Assembly (NCBI RefSeq): GCF_036345995.1
Contig: NZ_CP107796.1
Coordinates: forward strand, 4,712,001 to 4,776,000
Length of the DNA: 64,000 nucleotides
From: Streptomyces sp. NBC_00557
GTDB taxonomy: Bacteria; Actinomycetota; Actinomycetes; Streptomycetales; Streptomycetaceae
Direction: 5' to 3'
Under the pieces are notes generated by a model. The model did no database searches and was not told the DNA's origin. It was given only the letters and a program-made list of their open reading frames with translations. Below, in pieces: positions 1 through 7,663 of the stretch. Positions within the stretch are counted from its first letter, which is position 1. The number at the start of each line of letters is the position of its first letter. The translations under genes were made by a program, and so were the position numbers.

Positions 1-79
1 CACTCAAGGGCCACCCACCCGCCAGCCGCGTCCCCAACCTCTCAGGGCAATACAACTAGCCGTCACCCATCACTCAGCT

Positions 80-252
80 CTCCGCCAAGTTCCCGCAGCG
101 CGGCGCCAGTTCATCCAGCCCCCGCCCGGCTCGGCCCTCCGCCAAGTTCCCGCAGCGCGGCGCCAGTTCATCCGGCCCCCGCCCGGCTCGGCCCTCCGTC
201 AAGCTCCCGCAGCGCCGCACCAGTCATCCAGCCACCGCCCGGCTCAGCCGTC
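80..252. repeat. 57-bp tandem repeat, three copies
   Basis: Three head-to-tail copies of a unit of about 57 bp begin at 80, 137 and 194. The first two are nearly identical; the third differs by scattered substitutions and a one-base deletion. A more diverged fourth copy lies at about 253-306, inside the C-terminal codons of the WYL regulator on the minus strand. That gene's stop codon (224-226) falls inside the third copy, so the array looks like an outward amplification of the gene's own 3' end. Bases 1-79 hold no gene I can see. Confidence 0.85.
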
Positions 253-1189
253 CTCCCAACTCCCTTACACACGCCACCAGTTCGTCCGGCCCCTGCACCG
301 CGAACTCGTACCCTGTCATCGCCAGCCGCACCGCCAGCCACTCCAAGGGGCCGCCGAAGGCGCCCCGCAGGACGCAGCCTCCCTTTCCGTCGTCCTCCGG
401 CGCTCCGAGCCATGCCGGCACCCGGGCGGAGACCTGCTCCGCCGGCGCGGCGAACCGCACCGCGAAGTCGTAGGTGTCGTGCCGGCCCTGGATGGACTGC
501 CGCAGATACTCCGCGGCGCTTCCGGTCGGCAACTCCCGTGGGGTGAACCGGACTCCGGTCGCGAACGGCTCGCTCACCCGGTCCACCCGGAAGGTCCGCC
601 AGTCGGCGCGGTCGAGGTCGTAGGCGACGAGATACCAGCGCCGCCCGGTCGACACCAGCCGGTGCGGCTCGGTCAGCCGCCGCGACTCGCCGCCGTCCTT
701 GTCGCGGTAGGCGAACCGCAGCCGCTCGTGCCCCGCCACCGTCGAGGCCATCACGGTCAGCGTCTCCGGCGCGATGCTCGGCCCGTCGCCGCTGGTCAGC
801 GCCGTGGTCGCCGCCTGCAGTGTGGACACCCGGTGGCGCAGCCGGGACGGCAGCACCTGCTCCAGCTTGGCCAGGGCCCGCACCGAGGCCTCGTCCACCC
901 CCTCCACGGCATGCCCGGCGCCGGCCCGCAGCCCCACCGCGATCGCGACCGCCTCCTCGTCGTCCAGCACCAGTGGCGGCAGCGCCTTGCCCGCCACCAG
1001 CCGGTACCCGCCGTCGGAGCCCTTCGTGGCCTGCACCGGATAGCCCAGCTCCCGCAGCCGGTCGATGTCCCGCCGCACGGTCCGGCGCGACACCCCGAGC
1101 CGCTCGGCCAGCTCGCCGCCGGGCCACTCGCGGGGCGTCTGGAGGAGTGAGAGGAGCTGCAGCAGCCGTGCCGGTGTGTCCGTCGTCAT
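224..1189 (-). CDS. WYL-domain transcriptional regulator (YafY type)
   Basis: A 321-residue DNA-binding regulator. Residues 7-60 form a DeoR/HTH_11-like winged helix with the RLGVSRRTVRRDIDRLRELG helix. The middle third carries a WYL-type domain (the RRWYLVAYDLDRADWRTFRVDR region, quoted here only as its position, about residues 180-202), and the C-terminus a WCX-type extension. WYL domains bind ligands or nucleic acid and usually control a neighbouring gene. It is transcribed divergently from the MFS exporter starting at 1252, with only 62 bp between the starts and an inverted repeat in that gap, so it probably regulates the exporter and itself. Its last codons are related to the downstream tandem repeats. 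Confidence 0.9.
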   Translation of the reverse strand: MTTDTPARLLQLLSLLQTPREWPGGELAERLGVSRRTVRRDIDRLRELGYPVQATKGSDGGYRLVAGKALPPLVLDDEEAVAIAVGLRAGAGHAVEGVDEASVRALAKLEQVLPSRLRHRVSTLQAATTALTSGDGPSIAPETLTVMASTVAGHERLRFAYRDKDGGESRRLTEPHRLVSTGRRWYLVAYDLDRADWRTFRVDRVSEPFATGVRFTPRELPTGSAAEYLRQSIQGRHDTYDFAVRFAAPAEQVSARVPAWLGAPEDDGKGGCVLRGAFGGPLEWLAVRLAMTGYEFAVQGPDELVACVRELGGRLSRAVAG

Positions 1190-1210
1190 GCCGTCGAGGA
1201 TGCCGTACCA

Positions 1211-1242
1211 CTAGGACATCATCTGACCTAATGCGGTCCTAG
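1211..1242. promoter_or_regulatory. Inverted repeat between WYL regulator and MFS gene
   Basis: CTAGGAC (1211-1217) and GTCCTAG (1236-1242) are perfect 7-bp arms separated by 18 bp in the 62-bp divergent promoter region. The position is right for an operator controlling both genes. Assigning it to the WYL regulator is inference from location. Confidence 0.5.
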
Positions 1243-1251
1243 CGTGACGGC

Positions 1252-2760
1252 ATGACCTCCACGGAACAGACCCTCAGTGCTCGCCAGGAGCCTGGTGACC
1301 GCCGCCGCTGGTTCGCGCTGGCGATCGTCATGGCCGCCGCCTTCATGGACCTCGTCGACGTCACGATCGTCAACATCGCCATCCCGTCCATCGAGCGGAC
1401 CGCCCACGCCTCGGTCAGCCAGATCCAGTGGATCACCGCCGGTTATGCGCTGGCCTTCGCCGCGGGTCTCATCACCGGCGGCCGTCTCGGCGACATCCAC
1501 GGCCGCAAACGGCTGTTCCTGATCGGTGTCGGCGGCTTCACCCTCGCCTCCGCCCTGTGCGGCTTCGCCGTGAACCCGGAGATGCTGGTCGCCTCGCGCG
1601 TGCTGCAGGGCGGCATGGCGGCGATGATGGTGCCGCAGGTGCTGTCGATCGTGCACGCCACCTTCCCGGCGCACGAACGCGGCAAGGTCTTCGGCCTGTT
1701 CGGCGCGATCGTGGGCCTCGGCGCGGTGTCCGGGCCGCTGCTGGGCGCGCTGCTGACGGAGTGGAACCTGTTCGGCCTCGAGTGGCGGCCCATCTTCCTC
1801 ATCAACCTCCCCGTGGGCGTCCTGGCCTGGCTGCTCGGACGCCGTTTCATCACCGAATCGAAGGCCCCCAAGGCGCTGAAGCTGGACCTGGTCGGTGTCG
1901 CCCTGGTCTCGCTGGGCCTGCTGATGCTGCTGTTCCCCCTCACCCGCGGACGCGAGCTGGGCTGGCCGCTGTGGGGCCACCTCTGCATGGCCGGTGCGCT
2001 CGTGGTCTTCGCCGCGCTGGTGTCGTACGAAAAACGGAAGGCGGCCAAGGACGGTTCCCCGCTCGTCGAGTTGTCCCTCTTCCGGGTGAAGAGCTTCGCC
2101 GCGGGCATCGCCGTACAGACCGTCTTCGGTGTCGCGCTCGGCATCTTCTTCCTGGTCTGGACGCTGTACATGCAGATCGGTCTGGGCTGGAGCCCGCTGC
2201 GCGCGGGGCTGACCGGCGTGCCGTTCTCGCTGGCGGTGTCCACGGCGGCCGGGATGTCGGTGCAGAAGCTGGTCCCCAGGTTCGGGCGGAAGGTGCTCCA
2301 GGCGGGGGCGCTGACCATGGCCGTGGGTGTCCTGGTCTATCTGTGGGAGGCGCACCGGTACGGCCTCGCCATCGCGTCCTGGCAGATGGCCCTGCCGCTG
2401 GTCGTGATGGGCGCGGGGATGGGGCTGATCGTCGCCCCGCTGACGGACGCGGTGCTCTCGGAGGTGCCGCGTGAGCACGCCGGTTCCGCGTCCGGGCTGA
2501 TCAACACGGTGCAGCAGATGGGCAACGCGCTCGGCCTGGGCCTGGTGTCGGTGGTGTTCTTCGGCGAGATCGGCGACCGGCTCGCCCCGGGCCAGGTCGG
2601 CCCGGCGTTCGTGCACGCCTTCCAGCACGCGCTGTGGTGGGTCGCCGGCGTCATGGCCGCGATCTTCCTGCTGATGTCCGCGCTGCCGAAGCGGCCGGCG
2701 CAGCACGTGGAGGGAGCGGACGCCCCGACGCCGGCGCGGGAGCCGGAACTGGTGCACTGA
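1252..2760 (+). CDS. MFS drug exporter, DHA2 (EmrB/QacA) family
   Basis: A 502-residue major facilitator, the length usual for the 14-helix DHA2 group that uses proton influx to expel drugs or metabolites. TM1 begins near residue 20 (WFALAIVMAAAFMDLVDVTI, with the D-V-T-I motif typical of the family). The R-L-G-D-I-H-G-R-K loop (motif A) is near residue 80, and G-A-I-V-G-L-G-A-V-S-G-P-L-L-G fits antiporter motif C near residue 155. It is divergent from a WYL regulator, its likely controller. Substrate cannot be told from sequence. A strong hairpin follows at 2776. Confidence 0.92.
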   Translation: MTSTEQTLSARQEPGDRRRWFALAIVMAAAFMDLVDVTIVNIAIPSIERTAHASVSQIQWITAGYALAFAAGLITGGRLGDIHGRKRLFLIGVGGFTLASALCGFAVNPEMLVASRVLQGGMAAMMVPQVLSIVHATFPAHERGKVFGLFGAIVGLGAVSGPLLGALLTEWNLFGLEWRPIFLINLPVGVLAWLLGRRFITESKAPKALKLDLVGVALVSLGLLMLLFPLTRGRELGWPLWGHLCMAGALVVFAALVSYEKRKAAKDGSPLVELSLFRVKSFAAGIAVQTVFGVALGIFFLVWTLYMQIGLGWSPLRAGLTGVPFSLAVSTAAGMSVQKLVPRFGRKVLQAGALTMAVGVLVYLWEAHRYGLAIASWQMALPLVVMGAGMGLIVAPLTDAVLSEVPREHAGSASGLINTVQQMGNALGLGLVSVVFFGEIGDRLAPGQVGPAFVHAFQHALWWVAGVMAAIFLLMSALPKRPAQHVEGADAPTPAREPELVH

Positions 2761-2775
2761 GAACCGCGCCCACCA

Positions 2776-2808
2776 GGGCCCGGCACCCGCGGGGTGCCGG
2801 GCCCTTCG
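2776..2808 (+). terminator. Intrinsic terminator after the MFS gene
   Basis: Perfect 13-bp stem, GGGCCCGGCACCC (2776-2788) against GGGTGCCGGGCCC (2792-2804) with a 3-nt loop, then TTCG. It lies 16 bp after the MFS stop and upstream of fruR, separating the two units. Confidence 0.8.
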
Positions 2809-2959
2809 CGTGCCCCTCCGTCCGGCCGGACGCCCGGTCATGCCCGATCCAAGCCCGAACCTGTTTACTTTCCGGAAATCCCGGCGTAGCCTCCCGACTG
2901 AAACCACACGTTCGGGCATCACTCAGAAGCGAACGGACATCGAGTCGGAGGCCAGCGAG

Positions 2960-3721
2960 ATGTACGCACCGGAACGGCAGCAGGAGATCCTCCGGCTCGC
3001 GCGTGACGGGGGCCGGGTGGATGTCCTGTCGCTCGCGGAGGAGTTCCAGGTCACCGCGGAGACGATTCGCCGCGATCTGAAGGCCCTCGACCGCGCCGGC
3101 CTCGTCCGCCGGGTGCACGGCGGTGCCATCCCGGTCGGCCGGCTCGACTTCGAACCGGACCTCGCCGAGCGCGAGTCCACCGCGGCCGACGAGAAGGACC
3201 GCATCGCCAAGGCGGCCCTCGCCGAACTGCCGGCCGAGGGCACGATGATCCTCGACGCCGGCACGACGGTCGCCAGGGTCGCCGCCGCGATCCCGCTGGA
3301 GGCCGCCCTGACCGTCGTCACGCACAGCCTGCCGATCGCCGCCCGCCTCGCCGACCACCCGGGCATCCAGCTCCACCTGGTCGGGGGGCGCGTACGGCAC
3401 CGTACGCGCGCCGCCGTGGACGCCTGGGCGCTGCGCGCGTACGGCGAGATCCGCGCCGACGTGCTGTTCGTGGCCGCGAACGGCTTCTCCGCCGAGCACG
3501 GGCTGACCACCCCGGACCTCGCCGAGGCCGCGGTCAAGCGGGCCGCGGTCGCCGCCGCCCGCCGCGTGGTCCTGCTGGCCGACTCCTCCAAGCACGGCCA
3601 GGAGCACTTCGCCCGGTTCGGCGACCTGGGCGACGTGGACCTGCTGATCACCGACACCGGACTGAGCCCTGAAGACGCCGCCGTCATCGAGCGCGGCGGC
3701 ACGGAAGTAGTGCGCGCATGA
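2960..3721 (+). CDS. fruR: DeoR/GlpR-family regulator of the fructose operon
   Basis: A 253-residue DeoR-family repressor. It opens with MYAPERQQEILRLARDGGRV, the classic start of the family, followed by a winged helix (EEFQVTAETIRRDLKALDRA, residues 26-45) and a DeoRC sugar-phosphate-sensing domain (about 75-230) with the LDAGTT motif. The ATG at 2960 was chosen because the frame stays open upstream but family homology starts here and a purine-rich stretch precedes it. Its TGA overlaps the fruK ATG by 4 nt, so it is co-transcribed with fruK and fruA and is expected to repress them until a fructose phosphate accumulates. A weak CGTTCG/CGAACG repeat (2909-2935) could be its operator. Confidence 0.9.
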   Translation: MYAPERQQEILRLARDGGRVDVLSLAEEFQVTAETIRRDLKALDRAGLVRRVHGGAIPVGRLDFEPDLAERESTAADEKDRIAKAALAELPAEGTMILDAGTTVARVAAAIPLEAALTVVTHSLPIAARLADHPGIQLHLVGGRVRHRTRAAVDAWALRAYGEIRADVLFVAANGFSAEHGLTTPDLAEAAVKRAAVAAARRVVLLADSSKHGQEHFARFGDLGDVDLLITDTGLSPEDAAVIERGGTEVVRA

Positions 3722-4665
3722 TCCTCACCGTCACCCCCAACCCCTCCCTGGACCGCACCTACGAGGTCCTGGCCCTCAAGCGCGGCGAGGTCGTCCGTGC
3801 CGAGACCGAGCGCATGGACCCCGGCGGCAAGGGCGTGAACGTCTCGCGCGCCGTCGCGGCCGCCGGGCGGCGCACGGTCGCCGTGCTGCCCCTGGGTGGT
3901 GCGCCGGGCGCGCTCGTCGCCGACCTGCTCGACGCGCAGGGCATCGAGGTCGCGCCGGTCCCGGTCGCCGGAGACACCCGCTCCAACATCGCGCTCGCCG
4001 AGTCCGACGGGATCCTCACCAAGATCAACGCGCCGGGGCCGGAGCTGTCGGCGCCCGAGCAGGCCCTGCTGCTGGCCGCCATCCGCGAGCACTCACGCGA
4101 CGCCGACTGGATCGCGTGCTGCGGCAGCCTGCCCCGGGGGCTCGCGCCCTCCTGGTACGCCGATGTCGTCACGGAGGCGCACGCCGGGGGCGCGCGCATC
4201 GCCTTGGACACCTCGGGGCGCGCGCTGCTGGAGGCGCTGCGCGCCCGGCCCGACGTGGTGAAGCCCAACGCCGAGGAACTCGCCGAAGCCGTCGGGCGCC
4301 CCCTGGCGACCGTGGGCGACGCGCTGAAGGCGGCCGAGGAGGTGCGCGCCATGGGCGCGCGCGCCGTGCTCGCGAGCCTGGGCGCCGACGGGCAGCTCCT
4401 CGTCGAGGACACGGGCGCCTGGTACGCCACCGCGCGCGTGGACGCCGTCCGCAGCAACGTCGGCGCCGGCGACTCCTCCCTCGCCGGTTTCCTGATCGCC
4501 GGCGGCAGCGGCCCCGAGGCCCTCGCGTCCGCCGTCGCCCACGGCGCCGCCGCCGTCCAGCTGCCCGGCAGCGTCATGCCGACTCCCGCCGACCTGGACC
4601 CGTCGGCGGTGACCGTCACGGCCGAGATCCCCCTCGACCGCGAACTGACGGAGCCGGTGCCGTGA
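3718..4665 (+). CDS. fruK: 1-phosphofructokinase
   Basis: A 315-residue PfkB-family kinase that phosphorylates fructose-1-phosphate, the product of the fructose PTS, to fructose-1,6-bisphosphate. The N-terminus MILTVTPNPSLDRTYEV is diagnostic, as is the glycine-rich D-P-G-G-K-G-V-N-V-S-R substrate motif near residue 38. The GAGDS signature holds the catalytic base Asp252. Length is normal for the family. It starts in a 4-nt ATGA overlap with fruR, and its stop overlaps a GTG that opens a 101-codon repeat-rich frame leading into fruA. Confidence 0.96.
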   Translation: MILTVTPNPSLDRTYEVLALKRGEVVRAETERMDPGGKGVNVSRAVAAAGRRTVAVLPLGGAPGALVADLLDAQGIEVAPVPVAGDTRSNIALAESDGILTKINAPGPELSAPEQALLLAAIREHSRDADWIACCGSLPRGLAPSWYADVVTEAHAGGARIALDTSGRALLEALRARPDVVKPNAEELAEAVGRPLATVGDALKAAEEVRAMGARAVLASLGADGQLLVEDTGAWYATARVDAVRSNVGAGDSSLAGFLIAGGSGPEALASAVAHGAAAVQLPGSVMPTPADLDPSAVTVTAEIPLDRELTEPVP

Positions 4666-4967
4666 GCGCCCCGGCCCGCCCCCGTACGACCGCTCCCCAC
4701 CGGCCGTGGCGGGACTCCCCGTCCTCCGCCACGGTCACCGCCCCGGCTTCCACCGCCTCCCCTCACCGGCCGTGGCGGCGTTCCCCGTCCTTCGCCGTGG
4801 CCGCCGCTCCGGCTTCCACCGCCTGTCCCCACCGGCCGTGGCGGGACTCCCCGTCCTCCGCCACGGTCACCGCCCCGACTCCCACCGTCTCCCCCCACCG
4901 CACCCCCGTCCCCACCTTCGCCCACCCCTCTCCCCGGGCGATACGCGTGCAGAGGAGCCCGCGATGA
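4662..4967 (+). CDS. Candidate small repeat protein between fruK and fruA
   Basis: An open frame of 101 codons starts at a GTG that overlaps the fruK stop (GTGA) and ends in a TGA that overlaps the fruA ATG (ATGA). A possible Shine-Dalgarno ACGGAG lies about 9 nt upstream. Most of it is three tandem 22-residue units, each beginning PHRPWR and rich in Pro, Ser, Ala and Thr; there is no transmembrane segment or recognisable domain. Third codon positions are strongly GC, as in real Streptomyces genes. The alternative is that this is a non-coding spacer expanded by duplication, with the frame open by chance. I do not recognise a family. Confidence 0.4.
   Translation: MSAPARPRTTAPHRPWRDSPSSATVTAPASTASPHRPWRRSPSFAVAAAPASTACPHRPWRDSPSSATVTAPTPTVSPHRTPVPTFAHPSPRAIRVQRSPR
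4695..4892. repeat. 66-bp tandem repeat, three copies, in the fruK-fruA gap
   Basis: Three direct copies of a 66-bp unit start at 4695, 4761 and 4827. Copies one and three are nearly identical and copy two is diverged. Units one and three each contain a perfect inverted repeat, CCGTGGCGG against CCGCCACGG (4704-4734 and 4836-4866), able to form RNA hairpins in the intercistronic message. The length is a multiple of three, so all frames keep their phase. Confidence 0.9.
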
Positions 4968-7177
4968 GCGACATGATCACCGCGGACCTGGTCGATCTCG
5001 ACCTGTCCGCCGACACCAAGGAAGCGGCGGCGCGTGCCCTCGCCGAGCGCATGGCGGCCCAGGGCCGGGTGACCGACCTGGAGGGCTTCCTCGCCGACGT
5101 GGCGGCCCGCGAGGCCCAGATGCCGACCGGCCTCGACGGCGGCATCGGCATCCCGCACTGCCGCAGCGCCCACGCCACCGAGCCGACCCTCGCCTTCGGC
5201 CGCAGCACGGCCGGCATCGACTTCGGCGCCCCGGACGGCCCGGCCGACCTGATCTTCCTGATCGCGGCCCCGGCCGGCGCCGACGACGCCCACCTGACGA
5301 TCCTCTCCTCGCTCGCCCGCCAGCTGATGAACACCGAGTTCACCTCGGCGCTGCGCGCGGCGACCGACGCGGAGACGGCGGCGGCGCTGATCCGCGGGGA
5401 GGAGACGCCGAGCACGGCGCAGGCGGCTTCGTCCAAGGAGGACGCTGCTCAGGGCGCCTCCGGGCAGGCTGCCGTGGGCGCTGCGGACGCCGCGGACGCC
5501 AAGACCGGCTCCGAAGACACCGCTGCGGCGTCGGTGGCGGCCTCCGCCGGCGCCGCGGCGGGCACCACCGCGCAGGAGCCGGGCGCATCCGCCCCTGCGC
5601 AGGCCGCCCCCGCGCAGGCCGCCCCCGTCGGCGCCGGCTCCGGCGGGGACTCCGCCGAGCGGCCCTTCCGTATCGTCGCCGTCACCTCCTGCCCTACCGG
5701 CATCGCCCACACCTACATGGCGGCCGAGTCCCTGGAGAACGCGGGCCGCGAGGCGGGCGTCGAACTGGTCGTCGAGACGCAGGGCTCGGCCGGCTTCGAC
5801 CGGCTGGACCCGGCGGTGATCGCGGCGGCGGACGCCGTGATCTTCGCGCACGACGTCCCGGTCCGCGACAAGGACCGCTTCGCGGGCAAGCCCACCGTCG
5901 ACGTGGGCGTGAAGGCGGGCATCAACCGCCCCGCCCAGCTCATCGCGGAGGTGCGCGAGAAGGCGGCGCGCGGCGAGGCCGGCGCGCCGGCGTCCGCGTC
6001 GGCCGGCACACCGGTCGAGCGGGCCGGCGACTCCACCGAGGGGTACGGCACCAAGCTCCGCAAGTGGCTGATGAGCGGCGTGAGCTACATGGTCCCGTTC
6101 GTCGCCGCCGGCGGCCTCCTCATCGCCCTGGGCTTCGCGATCGGCGGCTACAAGATCAACAAGGCGCCGTCGGTGATGGACCACTTCATATGGACCCAGG
6201 CCGACAGCTGGGGCGCCCTGCTGTTCCAGATCGGCGGCGTCGCCTTCGGCTTCCTCGTCCCGGTCCTGGCCGGCTACATCGCCTACGGCATGGCGGACCG
6301 GCCCGGCCTCGTCCCCGGCTTCGTGGGCGGCGCGATCTCCCTGACCATCAACGCCGGCTTCCTCGGCGGCCTGGCGGCCGGCCTGATCGCCGGTGGCGTG
6401 GTGATGGCCATCCAGAAGGTCACCATCCCGCCGGCCCTGCGCGGCATCATGCCGGTGGTGGTGATCCCGCTGATCTCCTCGGCGATCGTCGGTTTCCTGA
6501 TGTTCGTCGTCATCGGCAAGCCCATCGCCACCGCCCAACACGCCCTCACCGACTGGCTGAACGGCCTCACCGGCTCCAACGCGATCCTGCTCGGCGCCCT
6601 GCTCGGCCTGATGATGTGCTTCGACCTGGGCGGCCCCGTCAACAAGGTCGCCTACACCTTCGCCACCGCCGGCATCGCGGTCTCGAACCCCAGCGACTCC
6701 GCGATGAAGATCATGGCCGCGGTGATGGCGGCCGGCATGGTCCCGCCGCTGGCGATGGCGTTGGCCACCACCGTGCGCGGCACGCTCTTCACCCGGGCCG
6801 AGCGCGAGAACGGCAAGGCCGCCTGGGTCCTGGGCGCCTCCTTCATCTCCGAGGGCGCGATCCCGTTCGCGGCGGCCGACCCGCTGCGGGTGATCCCGTC
6901 GTCCATGGTCGGCGGCGCGCTCACCGGCGCCCTGTCGATGGCCTTCGGCGCCACACTGCGCGCCCCGCACGGCGGCATCTTCGTGGTCCCGCTGATCGGC
7001 AACCCGCTGCTGTACCTCATCGCCATCGCCGCCGGCGTCTGCGCCACCACGGCCTTGGTCGTCCTGCTCAAGGGCATGCGCAAGCAGGCCCCGGAGTCCG
7101 CGCCCGCCGACCCCGCCGACCCCGCCGCGAACGCGGCCGCCACGGCGAAGGAGTCCAAGCAGCCGGTCGCGGCCTGA
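4964..7177 (+). CDS. fruA: Fructose PTS permease, fused EIIA-EIIB-EIIC
   Basis: A 737-residue single-chain fructose-specific PTS enzyme II that imports fructose and releases fructose-1-phosphate. The IIA domain is residues 1-150, with phospho-acceptor His65 in GIGIPHCR. An Ala/Gly/Pro-rich linker follows (about 150-230). The IIB domain (about 232-335) has phospho-Cys243 in TSCPTGIAHT. The membrane IIC domain runs from about residue 365 to 715. The ATG at 4964 follows an excellent AGAGGAG site; the frame is open further upstream but that part is the repeat spacer. It is the last gene of the fru operon. The order IIA-linker-IIB-IIC is usual for actinomycete FruA. Confidence 0.96.
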   Translation: MSDMITADLVDLDLSADTKEAAARALAERMAAQGRVTDLEGFLADVAAREAQMPTGLDGGIGIPHCRSAHATEPTLAFGRSTAGIDFGAPDGPADLIFLIAAPAGADDAHLTILSSLARQLMNTEFTSALRAATDAETAAALIRGEETPSTAQAASSKEDAAQGASGQAAVGAADAADAKTGSEDTAAASVAASAGAAAGTTAQEPGASAPAQAAPAQAAPVGAGSGGDSAERPFRIVAVTSCPTGIAHTYMAAESLENAGREAGVELVVETQGSAGFDRLDPAVIAAADAVIFAHDVPVRDKDRFAGKPTVDVGVKAGINRPAQLIAEVREKAARGEAGAPASASAGTPVERAGDSTEGYGTKLRKWLMSGVSYMVPFVAAGGLLIALGFAIGGYKINKAPSVMDHFIWTQADSWGALLFQIGGVAFGFLVPVLAGYIAYGMADRPGLVPGFVGGAISLTINAGFLGGLAAGLIAGGVVMAIQKVTIPPALRGIMPVVVIPLISSAIVGFLMFVVIGKPIATAQHALTDWLNGLTGSNAILLGALLGLMMCFDLGGPVNKVAYTFATAGIAVSNPSDSAMKIMAAVMAAGMVPPLAMALATTVRGTLFTRAERENGKAAWVLGASFISEGAIPFAAADPLRVIPSSMVGGALTGALSMAFGATLRAPHGGIFVVPLIGNPLLYLIAIAAGVCATTALVVLLKGMRKQAPESAPADPADPAANAAATAKESKQPVAA

Positions 7178-7244
7178 CCGCCGTACCGCTGCCTCTTGTC
7201 CCTTTGGTGTGCTGTGAGTTGTTCACGGCACCTGCGAGATACGT

Positions 7245-7274
7245 CACGGTCCGGGACTTAAGTCCCGGACCGTG
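7245..7274. promoter_or_regulatory. Perfect 30-bp palindrome resembling a DosR/DevR box
   Basis: The 15-nt arm CACGGTCCGGGACTT (7245-7259) is followed directly by its exact reverse complement. The core GGGACTTAAGTCCC (7253-7266) fits the mycobacterial DosR/DevR consensus TTSGGGACTWWAGTCCCSAA at 18 of 20 positions, as I recall that motif. It lies 68 bp after the fruA stop and 17 bp before the ATG of the small membrane protein at 7291. No T-tract follows and there is no loop, so an operator fits better than a terminator. Confidence 0.6.
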
Positions 7275-7290
7275 GTGTGTACTGGGACGC

Positions 7291-7545
7291 ATGCCTGAGC
7301 ACGTCCCGACTCTCCAGTTGGCCGGCGTGGCCGTCCTCGCTGTGGCAGCCGTCGCGTGGGCCGTCGTCCTGATCCGCCTGCTGCGCCGCATGGGCCCCCC
7401 GGCCCCGCCCCGCCGCACCACCGCGCCGCTCCTCACGGCCCTGCCGCGGCAGCGGAGCACGGGTCCGGAGCTGGAGTCCGTCGAGCTGACGCCCGCCGAA
7501 CAGGACGCCTTCGCGCGCCTGGTCCGGCGATTCACGGGCGGCTGA
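7291..7545 (+). CDS. Small single-pass membrane protein
   Basis: An 84-residue protein. One hydrophobic helix (LAGVAVLAVAAVAWAVVLIR, about residues 10-29) is followed by a basic stop-transfer (RLLRRM), a proline-rich stretch, and an acidic C-terminus containing L-T-P-A-E-Q-D-A-F-A-R. The predicted topology is N-out with a cytoplasmic tail, by the positive-inside rule. I do not recognise a family. It stands alone behind a perfect palindrome that resembles a dormancy-regulator site, so it may respond to oxygen, nitric oxide or redox stress; that is inference. The start follows a weak ribosome site (GGGACGC). Bases 7546-7663 after it hold no gene I can see. Confidence 0.7.
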   Translation: MPEHVPTLQLAGVAVLAVAAVAWAVVLIRLLRRMGPPAPPRRTTAPLLTALPRQRSTGPELESVELTPAEQDAFARLVRRFTGG

Positions 7546-7663
7546 CGGAGCGGGGCGCCGGGGCCGCTCGGGCGTCCCACGCGCCGCGATCCCCCGGCCG
7601 CGCGGCGCCGTCCCGCGAGCCGCGCACGCCGTTCCGCGAGTCGCGCGGACGTCCTCGCGGGTG

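Noticed and set aside
7245..7274. Palindrome as plain terminator of fruA
   Set aside because: No loop and no T-tract, and it sits close to the next start; an operator is preferred though not proven.
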